DNA from: Bacteroidota bacterium
GTDB taxonomy: Bacteria > Bacteroidota > Bacteroidia > Flavobacteriales > Weeksellaceae
Reading direction: 5' to 3'
Assembly (NCBI GenBank): GCA_023393915.1
Contig: JAEXBS010000078.1
Location: forward strand, 51,028 to 115,027
Length of the DNA: 64,000 bases
Position 1 is the stretch's first letter; each line of letters starts with the position of its first letter. A model generated the notes under the pieces. The model ran no database searches. It was given only the letters and a program-made list of their open reading frames with translations, and had not been told where the DNA came from. Of this stretch, positions 1-8,698 are shown piece by piece. A program made the translations under genes and the position numbers.

Positions 1-2
1 CT

Positions 3-10
3 TAAATTTG
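3..10 (+). promoter_or_regulatory. Promoter -7 element
   Basis: TAAATTTG matches the Bacteroidota -7 consensus TAnnTTTG. It sits 25 bp before the ATG at 35, so the TTG start at 8 lies inside the promoter and is not the real start. The -33 element would lie outside the window. Confidence 0.6.
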
Positions 11-34
11 GAAAGGTTTTTTAATTACCCCGCT

Positions 35-367
35 ATGAAAAGTATAAGTTTTATTGGAATACTTCTATTAATTGTTTCTGCCCTGCTTTTTTACCTTAGT
101 ACTGATTTTGCAGTGGAAGACTTGAGATTATCTCATATAATTGGAATCCTTTTTGGAATAGGGATTGGACTGATTCTAGGTGGAATGGTAGGTTACGTGA
201 GTAAAGGGAATGCACTTAAACAAGAGCAGAAGCGTCGTGAGTTTAAAGAACTGCAAAAAGAAAAAGAGCTACTAGCAAAGAAAGCAGCAGAATTGGAGAA
301 GAAACAATTGCAATCGGAAGTTGTTCAAAAGCCAGATGCTGACAATACAAATCCCCAAAACTATTAG
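35..367 (+). CDS. Small membrane protein with coiled-coil tail
   Basis: A 110-residue protein of unknown function. Two hydrophobic segments (about residues 3-22 and 35-58, the second glycine-rich) are followed by a basic, Lys/Glu-rich stretch (about 62-100) that should form a cytoplasmic coiled coil. The start at 35 is chosen because an in-frame TTG at 8 overlaps a TAAATTTG promoter element. The gene stands alone, with its own promoter and a terminator that begins inside its last codons. The fold resembles small membrane-anchored coiled-coil proteins of Bacteroidota, but I do not recognise the family. Confidence 0.75.
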   Translation: MKSISFIGILLLIVSALLFYLSTDFAVEDLRLSHIIGILFGIGIGLILGGMVGYVSKGNALKQEQKRREFKELQKEKELLAKKAAELEKKQLQSEVVQKPDADNTNPQNY

Positions 368-384
368 TTCTGGGGATCTTTTTA
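351..384 (+). terminator. Rho-independent terminator
   Basis: ATCCCCA (351-357) pairs with TGGGGAT (371-377) and is followed by a T-rich run. It overlaps the last codons of the small membrane protein gene and lies between it and the convergent outer membrane protein gene. Confidence 0.75.
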
Positions 385-402
385 TTCTTGAAAACTTTTC
401 TC

Positions 403-1029
403 TTAGAATTGATATCCTAATCCTACCATAAATAGACTTGGTCTGTTATCGTAGCGAACTGTATAGGATTCACCAGCTACATTATTATTGATAAACTCTC
501 TTTGGTCTTCAGTAAAGGCACCTTCGTAGCGAGCACTAATAATGAGGTTGCTTAATTGAGCTTGAGCTCCAAATTGATAGCCGACCGTGAAATTAGATGT
601 TGCATTTTCTTTGAAGTCATTGTATTGATTGTCAGTACTTAGATTGTAGCTAGCTACAGGTCCGACAAAAACACCCAGTTTCTCTCCCAAAACATTCATA
701 CCTAGAAGTACAGGTACATCAACACGGTTGCTTTTAGCTTCGATGGTTGTATTGGTTACAGGGTCTGTAAGTTCATTTTTAAACGTAGTGTAATAAATCT
801 CAGGCATTACAAAGAAGGCAGTAGGCAAATTAATTTTTGCTGAAAGACCTACATTAAATCCAGTATTGTTTTTGCCGCTTTCTGAATAAGCATCAGTGGC
901 TGTTTGAGAAATATTTTTCCATGTTGGTTTTCCCGTAGGGAATAATAGGTTCGCTTTTGCAGCAAGAGATACTTGCGCGGAAACTGAAACTGCTAACCCA
1001 AGTAGGGCGGTACTAATTAATTTTTTCAT
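403..1029 (-). CDS. Outer membrane beta-barrel protein
   Basis: A 208-residue protein with a signal peptide (basic MKK, then a hydrophobic stretch ending near SAQVSLA). The mature part alternates polar and hydrophobic residues and ends in aromatic-rich strands with a C-terminal phenylalanine (GYQF), as in small 8-10 stranded barrels of the PorT/OMP_b-brl type. Its start codon lies 17 nt inside the end of the upstream ABC ATPase gene, so the two are probably translationally coupled in an mlaE-mlaF-omp operon. A role as an outer membrane partner of the lipid transporter is possible but only inferred from position. Confidence 0.8.
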   Translation of the reverse strand: MKKLISTALLGLAVSVSAQVSLAAKANLLFPTGKPTWKNISQTATDAYSESGKNNTGFNVGLSAKINLPTAFFVMPEIYYTTFKNELTDPVTNTTIEAKSNRVDVPVLLGMNVLGEKLGVFVGPVASYNLSTDNQYNDFKENATSNFTVGYQFGAQAQLSNLIISARYEGAFTEDQREFINNNVAGESYTVRYDNRPSLFMVGLGYQF

Positions 1030-1831
1030 TGTCGTCCGGTTTAATGGTTTGATTATCGATTGACGTTTTGTTGGTTTCTAGAAAGTAAGATCGAAGCTCT
1101 TTAAATAGCTCTGAGGAGTATACGAAATCGATTAGATTCTTATTTCCTGCAGTGATAACTTTATCTTTATCACCCTCCCATTCCAATATTCCTTCTCTGA
1201 GGTATACAATTTTCTCGCCAATTGTCATCACGGAGTTCATATCGTGAGTATTTATAATCGTAGTGGTGTTGTATTCCTTTGTGATTTCTAAAATCAAATC
1301 GTCGATTACATTGGAGGTATACGGATCCAGTCCAGAATTGGGTTCATCGCAGAAAAGATATTTCGGGTTATTGACAATTGCTCTTGCAATAGCAACTCTT
1401 TTTTGCATTCCTCCAGAGATCTCGGAAGGATATTTTCTTTGAGCTTTATCCAAATGAACTCTTCCCATTACTTCCAAAGCCCTTCTTTTCTTTTCTCTAA
1501 AAGTTAGGTTGGTGAACATGTCTAAGGGAAAAGTAATATTTTCTTCAACGGTTAAGGAATCAAATAGAGCACTTCCTTGAAATACCGTTCCAATTTCACT
1601 TCGCAGAATTTGCTTCTCTTCTTGACCCATTTTCATGATATCACGGCCATCAAATAAGATAGTGCCACTACTTGGCTGATGAACATTCAGCAAAGATTTG
1701 AGAAAAACGGTTTTTCCTGATCCACTCTGTCCTATGATAAGATTGACCTTCCCCGTTTCAAACACGGTAGAGATTCCTTTAAGCACTTGTGTGCCGTCAA
1801 AGTTTTTCTTTAAATTTTTGACTTCAATCAT
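1013..1831 (-). CDS. ABC transporter ATPase, MlaF-type
   Basis: A 272-residue ATP-binding subunit that would power phospholipid transport between the inner membrane and periplasm with the MlaE permease encoded just upstream. Visible motifs are Walker A GQSGSGKT (about 34-41), a Q-loop near residue 90, the ABC signature SGGMQKR, Walker B YLFCDEPNSGLDP, and a switch histidine in NTHD. The order and length fit the MlaF/Mkl group. The start overlaps the permease stop by one base. The substrate-binding MCE subunit is not here; an MCE protein is encoded about 9 kb away at 11988. Confidence 0.92.
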   Translation of the reverse strand: MIEVKNLKKNFDGTQVLKGISTVFETGKVNLIIGQSGSGKTVFLKSLLNVHQPSSGTILFDGRDIMKMGQEEKQILRSEIGTVFQGSALFDSLTVEENITFPLDMFTNLTFREKKRRALEVMGRVHLDKAQRKYPSEISGGMQKRVAIARAIVNNPKYLFCDEPNSGLDPYTSNVIDDLILEITKEYNTTTIINTHDMNSVMTIGEKIVYLREGILEWEGDKDKVITAGNKNLIDFVYSSELFKELRSYFLETNKTSIDNQTIKPDDNEKIN

Positions 1832-2586
1832 TAGCTTAGGATCATTTGAGTTAATATAAGTTCAGAGATGATTATAAAAACCATCGTCCAAACCACGGCT
1901 TGTGTACTGGCTCTACCTACTTCCAAAGAACCCCCTTTGACATTGTATCCAAAGTAAGCAGGTACAGTGGCAATGATAAAAGCAAATGCTGCCGTTTTAA
2001 TGAAGGCATAGTAGTAAAACAAATTCGGCATGTACATCTGAATTCCGGTAATGTACTCACCAGAAGTCCAGTTTCCTGTCATTTCACCAGCTAAGTAACC
2101 ACCAAAAATTCCCACTGCAATACTAATGGCAATAAGAAGTGGGTTGAAAATCAAACAAGCGAAAACTTTTGGAAGAATTAGAAAGTTTGGTGAATTTACT
2201 CCCATGATATCCAAAGCGTCAATCTGTTCTGATACCCTCATGGTACCGATACTAGAGGCAATATAAGACCCTACTTTACCCGCCAAGACTAGTGAAATAA
2301 TAGTGGGTGAAAACTCAAGTACCAAAACTGCTTTCGTCGCATATCCGACAAAGCTTGTGGGAATAGGAAATGAGGAGGCATCGAAATTATTATACATTTG
2401 GATCGCAACTACTGCTCCCACAAAGATGGAAGTGAATACAACTAGGCCAAAAGAGTTGACCCCTAAGTCGTTTACTTCTCGCATGAAAAGTCGCCAGAAA
2501 ACCGACCTTTTCTGTGGGGAGCGAAGTGTCTTTCCCATTAGGACAAAGTATTCGCCAAGGGCGGTAAAGAATCGTTTAGACATCAT
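1831..2586 (-). CDS. ABC transporter permease, MlaE family
   Basis: A 251-residue integral membrane protein with about five to six transmembrane segments and the MlaE-family pattern, including an amphipathic N-terminal helix and the loop VSEQIDALDIMGVNS. It should form the inner membrane channel of an Mla-type lipid ABC transporter with the MlaF-like ATPase encoded directly downstream. It is the first gene of the operon; MMSK offers two adjacent ATG codons, and the first is used here. No clear promoter is visible in the 40 bp before it. Confidence 0.92.
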   Translation of the reverse strand: MMSKRFFTALGEYFVLMGKTLRSPQKRSVFWRLFMREVNDLGVNSFGLVVFTSIFVGAVVAIQMYNNFDASSFPIPTSFVGYATKAVLVLEFSPTIISLVLAGKVGSYIASSIGTMRVSEQIDALDIMGVNSPNFLILPKVFACLIFNPLLIAISIAVGIFGGYLAGEMTGNWTSGEYITGIQMYMPNLFYYYAFIKTAAFAFIIATVPAYFGYNVKGGSLEVGRASTQAVVWTMVFIIISELILTQMILS

Positions 2587-2626
2587 ACGGAATTACTTGT
2601 TTTGCCATTCAAAGAACCTTGCTTAA

Positions 2627-3256
2627 TTAAGGAATGTTGAGGTATTTATGAGTTTGCACAGAAGCTTGCCATCGCGGGTTTTCCATGATGAAGTCTGTGA
2701 TTTTGGGATACATTGATTCGCGCTTTCCCCACTCGCTTTGAAGATAGAGTCTACAAGAATCACTTACTTTTTCAGCTTGCTCTTGTGCAAATTGAAAATC
2801 ATGTTGATTGTAAACAATTACCTTCAATTCTTTTGCCAAGGGATAAATATCGTCCAATGGAAGCGAGTTTTTTTTCGGAGAAAGTGTAATCCAATCGATT
2901 TGTCCACTCAGTGGGTAGGCTCCAGAAGTCTCAATATGAATGTCGCATCCTAGTTCCTTTAATTTACCTGTCAGTACATCTAATTTCCACATGAGCGGTT
3001 CTCCCCCCGTAAGAACGATAGTTTTACTTTGCTTTGCAGCAGTTTCTGCCACTTCGATTGCATCCAGAAGGGGATGTAAATCAGGATCCCAACTTTCTTT
3101 TACATCACACCAATGACAACCTACATCACACCCTCCCAAACGGATGAAATACGCAGCCTTTCCTGTGTGTGCTCCTTCCCCTTGTAACGTATAAAAATGC
3201 TCCATTACCGGTAGCATTTTACCTTCTAATAATAAGCTTTCTTTTTCCTTTGTCAT
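2627..3256 (-). CDS. queE: 7-carboxy-7-deazaguanine synthase QueE
   Basis: A radical SAM enzyme converting 6-carboxytetrahydropterin to 7-carboxy-7-deazaguanine, in the route to queuosine and other 7-deazapurines. The CX3CX2C cluster motif is CDVGCHWC, preceded by the substrate-binding FYTLQGEG region, and the SAM-binding GGEP motif follows. The 209-residue start MTKEKES is chosen because family members begin about 13 residues before the MLPVME segment. An upstream ATG at 3316 would add 20 residues and overlap folD by 23 bp. It follows folD on the same strand; no other queuosine gene is in the window. Confidence 0.93.
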   Translation of the reverse strand: MTKEKESLLLEGKMLPVMEHFYTLQGEGAHTGKAAYFIRLGGCDVGCHWCDVKESWDPDLHPLLDAIEVAETAAKQSKTIVLTGGEPLMWKLDVLTGKLKELGCDIHIETSGAYPLSGQIDWITLSPKKNSLPLDDIYPLAKELKVIVYNQHDFQFAQEQAEKVSDSCRLYLQSEWGKRESMYPKITDFIMENPRWQASVQTHKYLNIP

Positions 3257-3293
3257 TTGTTTATGTTCCTGACTTAAGCAAGAACCTAATATT

Positions 3294-4169
3294 TTAATTT
3301 CCTCGCTTGTAAGCAAGCAATGTGTTTTTCATTAGCATCGCACGGGTCATTGGTCCTACTCCTCCAGGTACTGGAGTAATCCATGAGGCAATTTCCTTAC
3401 ATTCATCATAGTCAACATCACCTTCAAGATGATAACCTTTCTCACCTTGATCTTCTACACGCGTAATTCCGACATCAATAACTACTGCTCCTGGTTTGAT
3501 CATTTCCGCTTTCAAGTATTTAGGTGCTCCAAGCGCAACGATAAGAATGTCTGCGCTTAACGTAAAGTCTTCAATATTTTGCGTATGGCTGTGTACGACG
3601 GTAACAGTCGCATCTCCTGGTTCTCCTTTACTGCTTAGTAGGATACTCATGGGTCTTCCCACAATTCGACTTCTGCCAATCACTACCACATGTTTTCCTC
3701 GTGTACTTACCTGATATCGTTCAAGTAAGGTCATGATTCCATAGGGGGTGGCAGGTAAAAAGGCTTCCATTTCTAAAGCCATTCTTCCAAAATTTTCAGG
3801 ATGGAATCCGTCCACATCTTTTTTAGGGTCTATCGCGTCAATGATGAGTTCTTGGTCAATACCTTTGGGTAAAGGGAGTTGTACAATGAATCCATCAATT
3901 AAAGGGTCTTGATTTAATTTATTGATCTCATTTAAGAGCTCTTCTTCACTGACTGTATCGGAAAGCTTGATTAGAGTAGATTCAAATCCAACCTCTCTAC
4001 AATCTTTCACCTTACTTGAAACGTATGCTTTACTAGCTCCGTTTTCACCAACCAAAATGGCTGCTAAGTGAGGAGCTCTTTTCCCTTGCTCTAATATTTT
4101 ATCTACTTCGGTTTTGATTTCTTGCTTGATGTCTTTAGATACCCTTAGACCGTCTAAAATTTGCGCCAT
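3294..4169 (-). CDS. folD: Methylenetetrahydrofolate dehydrogenase/cyclohydrolase
   Basis: A 291-residue bifunctional cytosolic enzyme that interconverts 5,10-methylene-THF and 10-formyl-THF using NADP. Family landmarks are the catalytic YVSSKVKDC segment (Tyr and Lys near residues 48-53), the PLPKGID motif, the nucleotide-binding VVIGRSRIVGRP segment, and the C-terminal PVPGGVGPMTRAMLM. The length is normal. It lies 21 bp after the pgi start on the minus strand and shortly before queE, so pgi is not cotranscribed ahead of it unless read-through occurs in the order pgi, folD, queE. Confidence 0.96.
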   Translation of the reverse strand: MAQILDGLRVSKDIKQEIKTEVDKILEQGKRAPHLAAILVGENGASKAYVSSKVKDCREVGFESTLIKLSDTVSEEELLNEINKLNQDPLIDGFIVQLPLPKGIDQELIIDAIDPKKDVDGFHPENFGRMALEMEAFLPATPYGIMTLLERYQVSTRGKHVVVIGRSRIVGRPMSILLSSKGEPGDATVTVVHSHTQNIEDFTLSADILIVALGAPKYLKAEMIKPGAVVIDVGITRVEDQGEKGYHLEGDVDYDECKEIASWITPVPGGVGPMTRAMLMKNTLLAYKRGN

Positions 4170-4190
4170 AACTTAGGTTTAGAGTTTTCG

Positions 4191-5837
4191 CTATTGAACT
4201 GATTTCTTATAATAATTGACTAGCCCATTAGTAGAACTATCATGGGAGGTTAATTTTTCACTTCCTTTTAGTTCAGGAAGTAATTTTCCTGCAAGAACCT
4301 TTCCAAGTTCGACTCCAAACTGGTCAAAACTGAAAATATTCCAAATAACTCCTTGTACAAATATTTTATGTTCATAAAGAGCGATGAGTTCGCCTAAGGT
4401 AAAAGGCGTTAGCTCTTCGAAAAGTAACGAGTTGGTTGGAGAATTGCCGGCGAAAATTTTGTAATTAAGCAGTTTCTGTGCTTCCTCCTGGCTCACGCCT
4501 GATTTTTCGAGATCGTCCATCGCTTCTTCTTGGGTTTTTCCAAAGGCCAATGCTTGGGTTTGTGCAAAGAAATTAGCCAGGAGTTTCTCCTGATGGTCCG
4601 ACTGCTGATGAAGTGATTTGGTGTAGGCAATAAAGTCTGCAGGTATAAGTTCAGTTCCTTGATGGATGAGTTGATAGAAAGCATGCTGACCATTGGTTCC
4701 CGGTTCCCCCCAAATAATTGGTCCTGTTTCGTATTCAATAAATTCTCCTGCCCGATCTACGCACTTCCCATTGCTTTCCATATCTCCTTGTTGCAGATAA
4801 GCAGCAAAACGATCTAGGTATTGAGAGTAAGGTAAGATGGCGTAAGAAGAGGCACCATAAAAATTTCTGTACCAAATTCCAATAAGTGCCATGAGCACTG
4901 GAACATTCTCTTTTAGCGGAGCGGTTTTAAAATGAACATCGGTTTCACTTGCGCCTTTTAATAGTTCTTCGAAATTATCGTATCCAATAGCAAGTACAAT
5001 ACTTAATCCAATCGCACTCCATAATGAGTAGCGACCGCCAACCCAATCCCAAAATTCAAAGATGTTCTCTTTAGCAATTCCAAATTCCTCCACTGCTTGA
5101 ATATTGGTAGAAAGAGCTACAAAATGCTTCTCTACATCCTGCGAAGCAGCTCCTTTACTTAAGAACCAATCCTTTGCTGATTGAGCGTTAGTCATGGTTT
5201 CCTGTGTAGTGAAAGTTTTAGAGGCGATTATGAATAAAGTGGTCTCAGGATCTAAATTTTTAACCACTTCAGCTAAGTGGTTCCCATCAACATTGGATAC
5301 AAAATGGACATCAAGTCTTGTTTTGTAGTATTTTAATGCAGAAGTTACCATTGCTGGGCCTAGATCAGACCCACCAATTCCAATATTAACGACATCTGTA
5401 AATTCTTTTCCACTATACCCCTTATGTGAACCAGAAATAATACTTTCACTAAAAGTTTTCATGTGATTCAGAACACTTTTAATTTGTGGCTTAATGTCTT
5501 TCCCGTCCACCAGTATAGGTTCTGTAGAAAAATCTCTCAACGCAGTATGAAGGACAGCCCGGTTCTCTGTTTCATTAATTTTTTCTCCACTAAACATAGA
5601 ATTAATCGCAGAACCTAAATTCGTTTCCTCAGCAAGTTCAACTAGAAGATCGACAGTTCTCGCGTCTAATAAATTTTTAGAGTAATCGAAAAGGTAATTA
5701 GGCCTTTGAATAGAAAAGTTAGAAAATCGATCTGAATTGTATTGGAACAATGTACGAAGATCGAATTCGTTTTGTGCGGAATGCAGTTCTAATTTTTCCC
5801 AGGCTACTGTGTTTAAAGGGTTTACTTTGGTTAACAT
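4191..5837 (-). CDS. pgi: Glucose-6-phosphate isomerase
   Basis: A 548-residue glycolytic enzyme interconverting glucose-6-phosphate and fructose-6-phosphate. Signature segments are the phosphate loop IGIGGSDLGPAMV, the SKTFTTQET region, the catalytic glutamate/histidine segment around GTNGQHAFYQLIHQGT, and the C-terminal lysine region near NIFSFDQFGVELGK. The length matches the bacterial/eukaryotic long form. It is first in a possible pgi-folD-queE run on the minus strand, with a 21-bp gap to folD. Confidence 0.97.
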   Translation of the reverse strand: MLTKVNPLNTVAWEKLELHSAQNEFDLRTLFQYNSDRFSNFSIQRPNYLFDYSKNLLDARTVDLLVELAEETNLGSAINSMFSGEKINETENRAVLHTALRDFSTEPILVDGKDIKPQIKSVLNHMKTFSESIISGSHKGYSGKEFTDVVNIGIGGSDLGPAMVTSALKYYKTRLDVHFVSNVDGNHLAEVVKNLDPETTLFIIASKTFTTQETMTNAQSAKDWFLSKGAASQDVEKHFVALSTNIQAVEEFGIAKENIFEFWDWVGGRYSLWSAIGLSIVLAIGYDNFEELLKGASETDVHFKTAPLKENVPVLMALIGIWYRNFYGASSYAILPYSQYLDRFAAYLQQGDMESNGKCVDRAGEFIEYETGPIIWGEPGTNGQHAFYQLIHQGTELIPADFIAYTKSLHQQSDHQEKLLANFFAQTQALAFGKTQEEAMDDLEKSGVSQEEAQKLLNYKIFAGNSPTNSLLFEELTPFTLGELIALYEHKIFVQGVIWNIFSFDQFGVELGKVLAGKLLPELKGSEKLTSHDSSTNGLVNYYKKSVQ

Positions 5838-5937
5838 AAGAGCTAATTCAATTAATGTTTCTGCAAAAAAAATTAAGTGGTAAAAGTACGGAAATTATCC
5901 ACTGCTTTTTTCTTTAGCGCTTGTTTTATTTTACATA

Positions 5938-5966
5938 ACCCAAGAAACTAAAGTAGTTTCTTGGGT
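5938..5966 (-). terminator. Stem-loop downstream of lon
   Basis: ACCCAAGAAACTA (5938-5950) pairs perfectly with TAGTTTCTTGGGT (5954-5966) over 13 bp with a 3-nt loop. It lies 52 bp after the lon stop, between lon and pgi on the minus strand. No uninterrupted U-run follows in the lon sense (the tail is mixed A and U), so it may terminate weakly or protect the 3' end. Confidence 0.65.
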
Positions 5967-6017
5967 CAAAAGGGCTTGATTTTCAAGTCGCTTATCTTGC
6001 AACTGAAAAGTGATGCT

Positions 6018-8423
6018 TTATTTTTCTAAAGCTAATTCAATCACTTCACTCATGCGCGAAACGTAATGAATTTGAAGGTTTTCCAAATAGTCCTTCTTTA
6101 TTTCTTCGACGTCTTTTTTATTGGCCTCGCAAAGTATGACTTCTTTGATTCCTGCTCTGTTAGCTGCTAAAAGCTTTTCTTTGATTCCTCCAACCGGAAG
6201 AACTTTACCTCTTAATGTGATTTCTCCGGTCATAGCTAAATCAGGTTTAATTTTTTTCTGTGTGAAACTCGACACCATCGAGCTTAACATAGCAATACCT
6301 GCCGAAGGACCGTCTTTGGGAGTAGCTCCTTCAGGAACATGGACGTGAATGTTATGTGTTTTGACGTGCTCGGACGAGATTCCTAGCTCCTCGTGTTTGG
6401 CTTTTATGTACTCTAAAGCTATGGTGGCTGATTCTTTCATGACTGTTCCCAAATTACCAGTCATAGAAAGTTGCCCTTTTCCTTCGCTTAGAATGCTTTC
6501 AATAAATAGTATGTCTCCACCTACACTGGTCCAAGCCAGTCCAGTAACCACACCTGGTACTTCCGACTTTTCTGTAAGGGTTTTCTGTCTAGGAACTCCT
6601 AATATTTGATCAATTTTAGAGAAAGAAAGTTTCGGATCGTAAGGCTGCTCCAATGCTACTTTTAGCGCTGTCCATCGGGCAATGGAAGCAATTCTTTTCT
6701 CTAGAGTTCTTACTCCGCTTTCAGAGGTATGGTGATCAATGATATAACGCAGCTCTTTTACACCCAATCGAAAAGCAGTAGAAGCAAGTCCATTGGACTC
6801 TTTTTGTTTTTTAATTAGATGCCTTTTTGCAATTTCTACTTTCTCCTCAGCGGTATATCCAGAAACTTCAATTACTTCCATTCGGTCCAGTAAAGGTGAT
6901 TGAATCGTGGATAGATTGTTTGCCGTAGCGATAAACATTACTTTAGATAGATCGTAGCCCATCTCCAAATAGTTGTCGTAAAAACTATGATTCTGCTCCG
7001 GGTCAAGTACTTCAAGTAAAGCAGAGCTTGGATCGCCGTGCGCACCTTGACCAATTTTATCAATTTCATCCAGGACGACTACAGGATTTGAAGTACCTGA
7101 TTTTTTGATGGATTGGAGTATTCTTCCCGCCATTGCGCCGATATAGGTTTTTCTATGTCCTCGGATTTCGCTCTCGTCATGAAGTCCTCCTAAGGAAACG
7201 CGCACATATTTTCGTCCTAGCGCTTTAGCGATGCTTTTTCCCATTGATGTTTTTCCTACTCCTGGAGGCCCACTTAGGCAAAGAATAGGAGATTTCATAT
7301 TGTTTTTCAATTTTAGAACGGCCATGTGTTCTAAAATTCTTTTTTTAACTTCTTCTAGTCCGAAATGATCTTGGTCCAAAGTCTTTTGAGCTTTAGAAAT
7401 ATCAAGAACATCTTTCGAATATTTATCCCAAGGTAGATCAGTGAAAAAGTCCAAGTAATTCCTTTGAACATTATAATCCGGAGAGCTAGGGTGTTGGCGA
7501 GAAAGTCTTTGAAGTTCCTTTTCGAAATGCTCTTGAACTTCTTGACTCCAGTTAATTTTCTTTGCTTTCTCTGAGAGTTCTTCAGCGTCACCTTCAACAC
7601 CTCCTCCTAGCTCTTCTTGGATGGTTTTAATCTGTTGATTTAGATAGTAATCTCTTTGCTGTTTGTCTAGGTCTTTAGAGGTTTTTTGATGGATTTGGTT
7701 GCGGAGTTCTAGTTTTCTAAAATCATCATGTAGGAGCTCGTAACAACGTACCGCTCTCTTCATTAGGCTTTTTTCCTCTAATAGACGCTGTTTGATTTCT
7801 GATGAAAAGTTTCCATTTGTACAAATGAAGTTGAGTAAATCTTCGTGATGAGAAAGGTTATTAATAGCAAAGGTTGCTGCATTAGGAATGTTCGGGTCAA
7901 TTTGAATGATCTTTAGCGCCAGCGCTTTAATGTTATCGATAAGTGCCTCGTACTCTTCCTTATTTCGAGTGCTGGAATCTTTAAGGGGTTGAACCTGTGC
8001 CCGAAAGAAAGGTTCTTGTTCCACAAATTTTTTTACCTTGAAACGTTTAATTCCTCTAGTAATTGCGGTAATGTTTCCTTCCGGTAGCGTTATGATTTTC
8101 ACTATTCTGGCCAAGGTGCCAATTTGATACAAATCATCAATTCCAGGCAGATCTGCATCCGCGTTTTTTTGACTTAAAATCGCAATGACCTCTCCAGATT
8201 TTTGGGCTTGCTCCAAAAGCTTTTTACTTTGCTCCCTTCCTGCAGTTATTGGAATGACTACACGTGGAAACATAACAAGATTTCGTACCGGAAGTACAGA
8301 ATAGATTTCCTGCGCGTTATTTATTAAGGTGTCGCTTGAGTCTAGTTCTCCCAAATCACTGGCTACTACAGTAAAGTCTCCTTCAAGAAGACCTTCCAAA
8401 TTCATATCTTCAAATTCAATCAT
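6018..8423 (-). CDS. lon: ATP-dependent protease Lon
   Basis: An 801-residue cytosolic AAA+ serine protease that degrades misfolded and regulatory proteins. The N-terminal LON substrate domain (about 40-240) contains LPVRNLVMFPRVVIPI. The AAA+ module has Walker A GPPGVGKTS near residue 385 and Walker B VVLDEIDKI. The protease domain has the catalytic serine in PKDGPSAGIAM (about 704) and lysine in VGGIKEKLLAA (about 744). The gene is monocistronic, divergent from the PpiD-like gene, and has a perfect 15-bp palindrome 20 bp before its start codon. Confidence 0.97.
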   Translation of the reverse strand: MIEFEDMNLEGLLEGDFTVVASDLGELDSSDTLINNAQEIYSVLPVRNLVMFPRVVIPITAGREQSKKLLEQAQKSGEVIAILSQKNADADLPGIDDLYQIGTLARIVKIITLPEGNITAITRGIKRFKVKKFVEQEPFFRAQVQPLKDSSTRNKEEYEALIDNIKALALKIIQIDPNIPNAATFAINNLSHHEDLLNFICTNGNFSSEIKQRLLEEKSLMKRAVRCYELLHDDFRKLELRNQIHQKTSKDLDKQQRDYYLNQQIKTIQEELGGGVEGDAEELSEKAKKINWSQEVQEHFEKELQRLSRQHPSSPDYNVQRNYLDFFTDLPWDKYSKDVLDISKAQKTLDQDHFGLEEVKKRILEHMAVLKLKNNMKSPILCLSGPPGVGKTSMGKSIAKALGRKYVRVSLGGLHDESEIRGHRKTYIGAMAGRILQSIKKSGTSNPVVVLDEIDKIGQGAHGDPSSALLEVLDPEQNHSFYDNYLEMGYDLSKVMFIATANNLSTIQSPLLDRMEVIEVSGYTAEEKVEIAKRHLIKKQKESNGLASTAFRLGVKELRYIIDHHTSESGVRTLEKRIASIARWTALKVALEQPYDPKLSFSKIDQILGVPRQKTLTEKSEVPGVVTGLAWTSVGGDILFIESILSEGKGQLSMTGNLGTVMKESATIALEYIKAKHEELGISSEHVKTHNIHVHVPEGATPKDGPSAGIAMLSSMVSSFTQKKIKPDLAMTGEITLRGKVLPVGGIKEKLLAANRAGIKEVILCEANKKDVEEIKKDYLENLQIHYVSRMSEVIELALEK

Positions 8424-8443
8424 AATGTAAGGGTCCTTCGTAC

Positions 8444-8458
8444 GTGACAGTTTGTCAC
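8444..8458. promoter_or_regulatory. Palindrome upstream of lon
   Basis: GTGACA-GTT-TGTCAC is a perfect inverted repeat with a 3-bp centre, 20 bp before the lon start codon. It could be a protein operator or a 6-bp hairpin in the lon 5' leader. No Bacteroidota-type -7 motif for lon is visible nearby, and the regulator is unknown. Confidence 0.45.
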
Positions 8459-8664
8459 TTGTGTGGATGTTAGTTTACAATAATCTCCTTGTCTTGTAGG
8501 CAATTGCTTCAAAACAAAGGAGTCACAGGAAAGAAGGTCAATTCCTATGCCAACAGCATTTGTGGTTATTTTGAAGACAGAATTACTCGATTTACTACCT
8601 GAAATAAAATTCTTGGTGTAAGGAATAAATAGAAATATTTATTTTCTAATATGTTTAAAATGTG

Positions 8665-8672
8665 TATTTTCG
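8665..8672 (+). promoter_or_regulatory. Probable -7 element for the ppiD-like gene
   Basis: TATTTTCG followed by C is one mismatch from TAnnTTTG and lies 26 bp before the ATG at 8699. No clear -33 TTG is visible. Confidence 0.4.
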
Positions 8673-8698
8673 CACACTGATTAAAAAGAATACAAAGA

